Below are positions 4,769 to 5,615 of a stretch of 5,615 nt of DNA, piece after piece (positions within the stretch are counted from its first letter, which is position 1; the number at the start of each line of letters is the position of its first letter). The notes under the pieces were generated by a model. That model was given only the letters and a program-made list of their open reading frames with translations. It did no database searches and was not told the DNA's origin. The stretch comes from Sediminispirochaeta sp. (lineage in GTDB: Bacteria; Spirochaetota; Spirochaetia; DSM-16054; Sediminispirochaetaceae), in the NCBI GenBank assembly GCA_011046055.1, contig DSBN01000012.1, forward strand, positions 1 to 5,615, read 5' to 3'. A program made the translations under genes and the position numbers.

Positions 4769-5086
4769 ATGGCCGAAACGCCGGATCAGAAACTGCTCAG
4801 ACTACTATCGAGACTTCAAGCCCAGGAAGCTCAAAACCGCCTGCTGCGCCTCTCCGACCGTGATCTCGCCATTTCGATGCTCTACCTCGATGAGATGCAG
4901 CGAAACTTAGTTCTGTCGTTATTGGGAAACAAAAAACGGGAACGGGTGGAGCAGGAGCAGCGTTACGTCTCACGCCTGCGGCTCACCTACTCCCAGTATC
5001 GCGTGGTCATCGATCGGGTCAACCGTTACCTGGAGCACGGCGGTCAGACCGGACTGTCGAGCTATATTCGACCTCGACGACTATAG
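4769..5086 (+). CDS. Uncharacterised small helical protein
   Basis: I do not recognise this 105-residue protein. It is almost entirely predicted helix: charged and leucine-rich, with no signal peptide, membrane segment or cysteine. Residues 29-65 (SDRDLAISMLYLDEMQRNLV, then a short LLGNKKRERVE continuation) recall the paired-helix repeats of FliG and the MgtE N-domain (short acidic turn, ALxxL, then VLSLL), but this is resemblance only. A second helical pair rich in Arg and Tyr follows (66-90), and the tail is basic (RPRRL). The start is chosen at the ATG; the preceding AAGAGAG (4758-4764) is a weak Shine-Dalgarno. Third-position G/C preference agrees with the neighbouring genes, which supports real coding. 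The gene faces the methyltransferase gene with only 11 bp between their stop codons. Confidence 0.72.
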   Translation: MAETPDQKLLRLLSRLQAQEAQNRLLRLSDRDLAISMLYLDEMQRNLVLSLLGNKKRERVEQEQRYVSRLRLTYSQYRVVIDRVNRYLEHGGQTGLSSYIRPRRL

Positions 5087-5097
5087 GAGAGCCGCAA

Positions 5098-5615
5098 TCA
5101 AGTCTTCAGCGTCGAACGGCCGGTGTAGTCATCACGGTGCAGGAAGACCGGCTTTTTGGAAAAAAACTCATCCACCGCCTTTTTCGCCCCGGTGAAGTGA
5201 CCGTAGTCGTCCAGGAGCAGAACCCCTCCTTTGACCAAGCGCGGGTAGAGCTGTTCAAGTTCGTGCCGCGTCGACTCGTACCAGTCCGTATCCAGCCGCA
5301 GCAGGGCGATCCGCTCGGGTGCCTCCGAGGGCAGAGTCCGCAGTACATCCCCCTCAACCAGGTGGATATACTCCTTTGGGTACGAAGTGGACAGGAGGTT
5401 GTCCCGGACCTCCCCGGCGGAGACCGCCCACCAGCTGAAATTGTCCTTCTCCCCGCGCAAGTCCTCCTCCCACTTCTCCCGGACCGCCTGCCCGGTCCAA
5501 GCGACGCTGTCGTGTTCGGTGGGCTCGGTCATGCCGGCGAAGGTATCGAAGAGGTAGAGGTGACGGGGTTCGGCGTTCATCTGGATGATGCCCAAAGCCA
5601 GCAGCATCACCGCCC
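5098..5615 (-). CDS. TylF/MycF-type methyltransferase, 3' part of gene
   Basis: The reading frame stays open to the window edge, so the N-terminal part (roughly 60-90 residues judging from family size) is missing. The visible part starts in the SAM-binding region (GxAVMLLALG, matching the family's WRGGSxMxAAL-type motif) and has LYLFDTFAGM (18-27, counting from the GTG at 5610). It continues with HLVEGDVLRTLP (83-94), LLRLDTDWYEST (103-114) and GGVLLLDDYGHFTGAKKAVD (128-147). This order and the acidic residues Asp107, Asp109, Asp134 and Asp135 are typical of the TylF/MycF family of Mg-dependent, SAM-using O-methyltransferases, which act on sugars in macrolides and, in many bacteria, on surface polysaccharides. 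GTG 5610 and ATG 5607 are almost certainly internal codons. Convergent with the small helical protein gene. Substrate unknown. Confidence 0.88.
   Translation of the reverse strand, partial: AVMLLALGIIQMNAEPRHLYLFDTFAGMTEPTEHDSVAWTGQAVREKWEEDLRGEKDNFSWWAVSAGEVRDNLLSTSYPKEYIHLVEGDVLRTLPSEAPERIALLRLDTDWYESTRHELEQLYPRLVKGGVLLLDDYGHFTGAKKAVDEFFSKKPVFLHRDDYTGRSTLKT

Overview
The window is a 5.6 kb piece of a bacterial chromosome with GC-rich genes and short, clearly more AT-rich intergenic stretches (1-167, about 3180-3258, 4205-4339). It holds eight protein-coding genes and no rRNA, tRNA, CRISPR array or recognisable transposase. The gene set (a free-living-type KDPG aldolase with a C-terminal extension, a small RRM protein, a bacterial SUI1 protein, an NYN-LOTUS protein and a DUF2161 protein) would fit a free-living spirochaete of the Spirochaeta/Sediminispirochaeta kind. 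Other anaerobic lineages are possible, and the taxonomic guess is an inference from protein style only.

Left part (1-1894): an AT-rich spacer carries a perfect 21-bp inverted repeat with a 2-nt centre, plus a third, imperfect copy of part of the same sequence. It lies in front of a DUF2161/PD-(D/E)XK nuclease-like gene (168-875, +). That gene has a perfect TATAAT so close to its ATG that the mRNA is probably leaderless. The gene converges on a KDPG aldolase (926-1894, -) fused to a C-terminal VOC/glyoxalase-like domain.

Middle (1895-3163): a divergent intergenic region with a TTGAC-N6-GTCAA dyad separates the aldolase from a two-gene operon. The operon encodes a bacterial SUI1/YciH-type translation factor (2031-2378) and an FMN nitroreductase-family protein (2387-3163). 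The Shine-Dalgarno of the second gene overlaps the stop codon of the first.

Right part (3164-5615): a probable terminator is followed by an NYN-domain RNase-like protein with two C-terminal LOTUS/OST-HTH-like modules (3259-4209). Next come a single-domain RRM RNA-binding protein (4340-4585), a 3' region with two tandem hairpins and a strong intrinsic terminator, and a small uncharacterised helical protein (4769-5086). Last is the 3' part of a TylF/MycF-type methyltransferase gene (5098-5615, -) that runs off the window.

The clearest biological theme is RNA: a SUI1 protein, a LOTUS-NYN putative RNase and an RRM protein lie on the same strand within about 2.6 kb. Whether they act together cannot be decided from the sequence. 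The least explained elements are the palindrome at 71-114, the hairpin array at 4592-4737, and the pairing of a LOTUS-NYN gene with an RRM gene.
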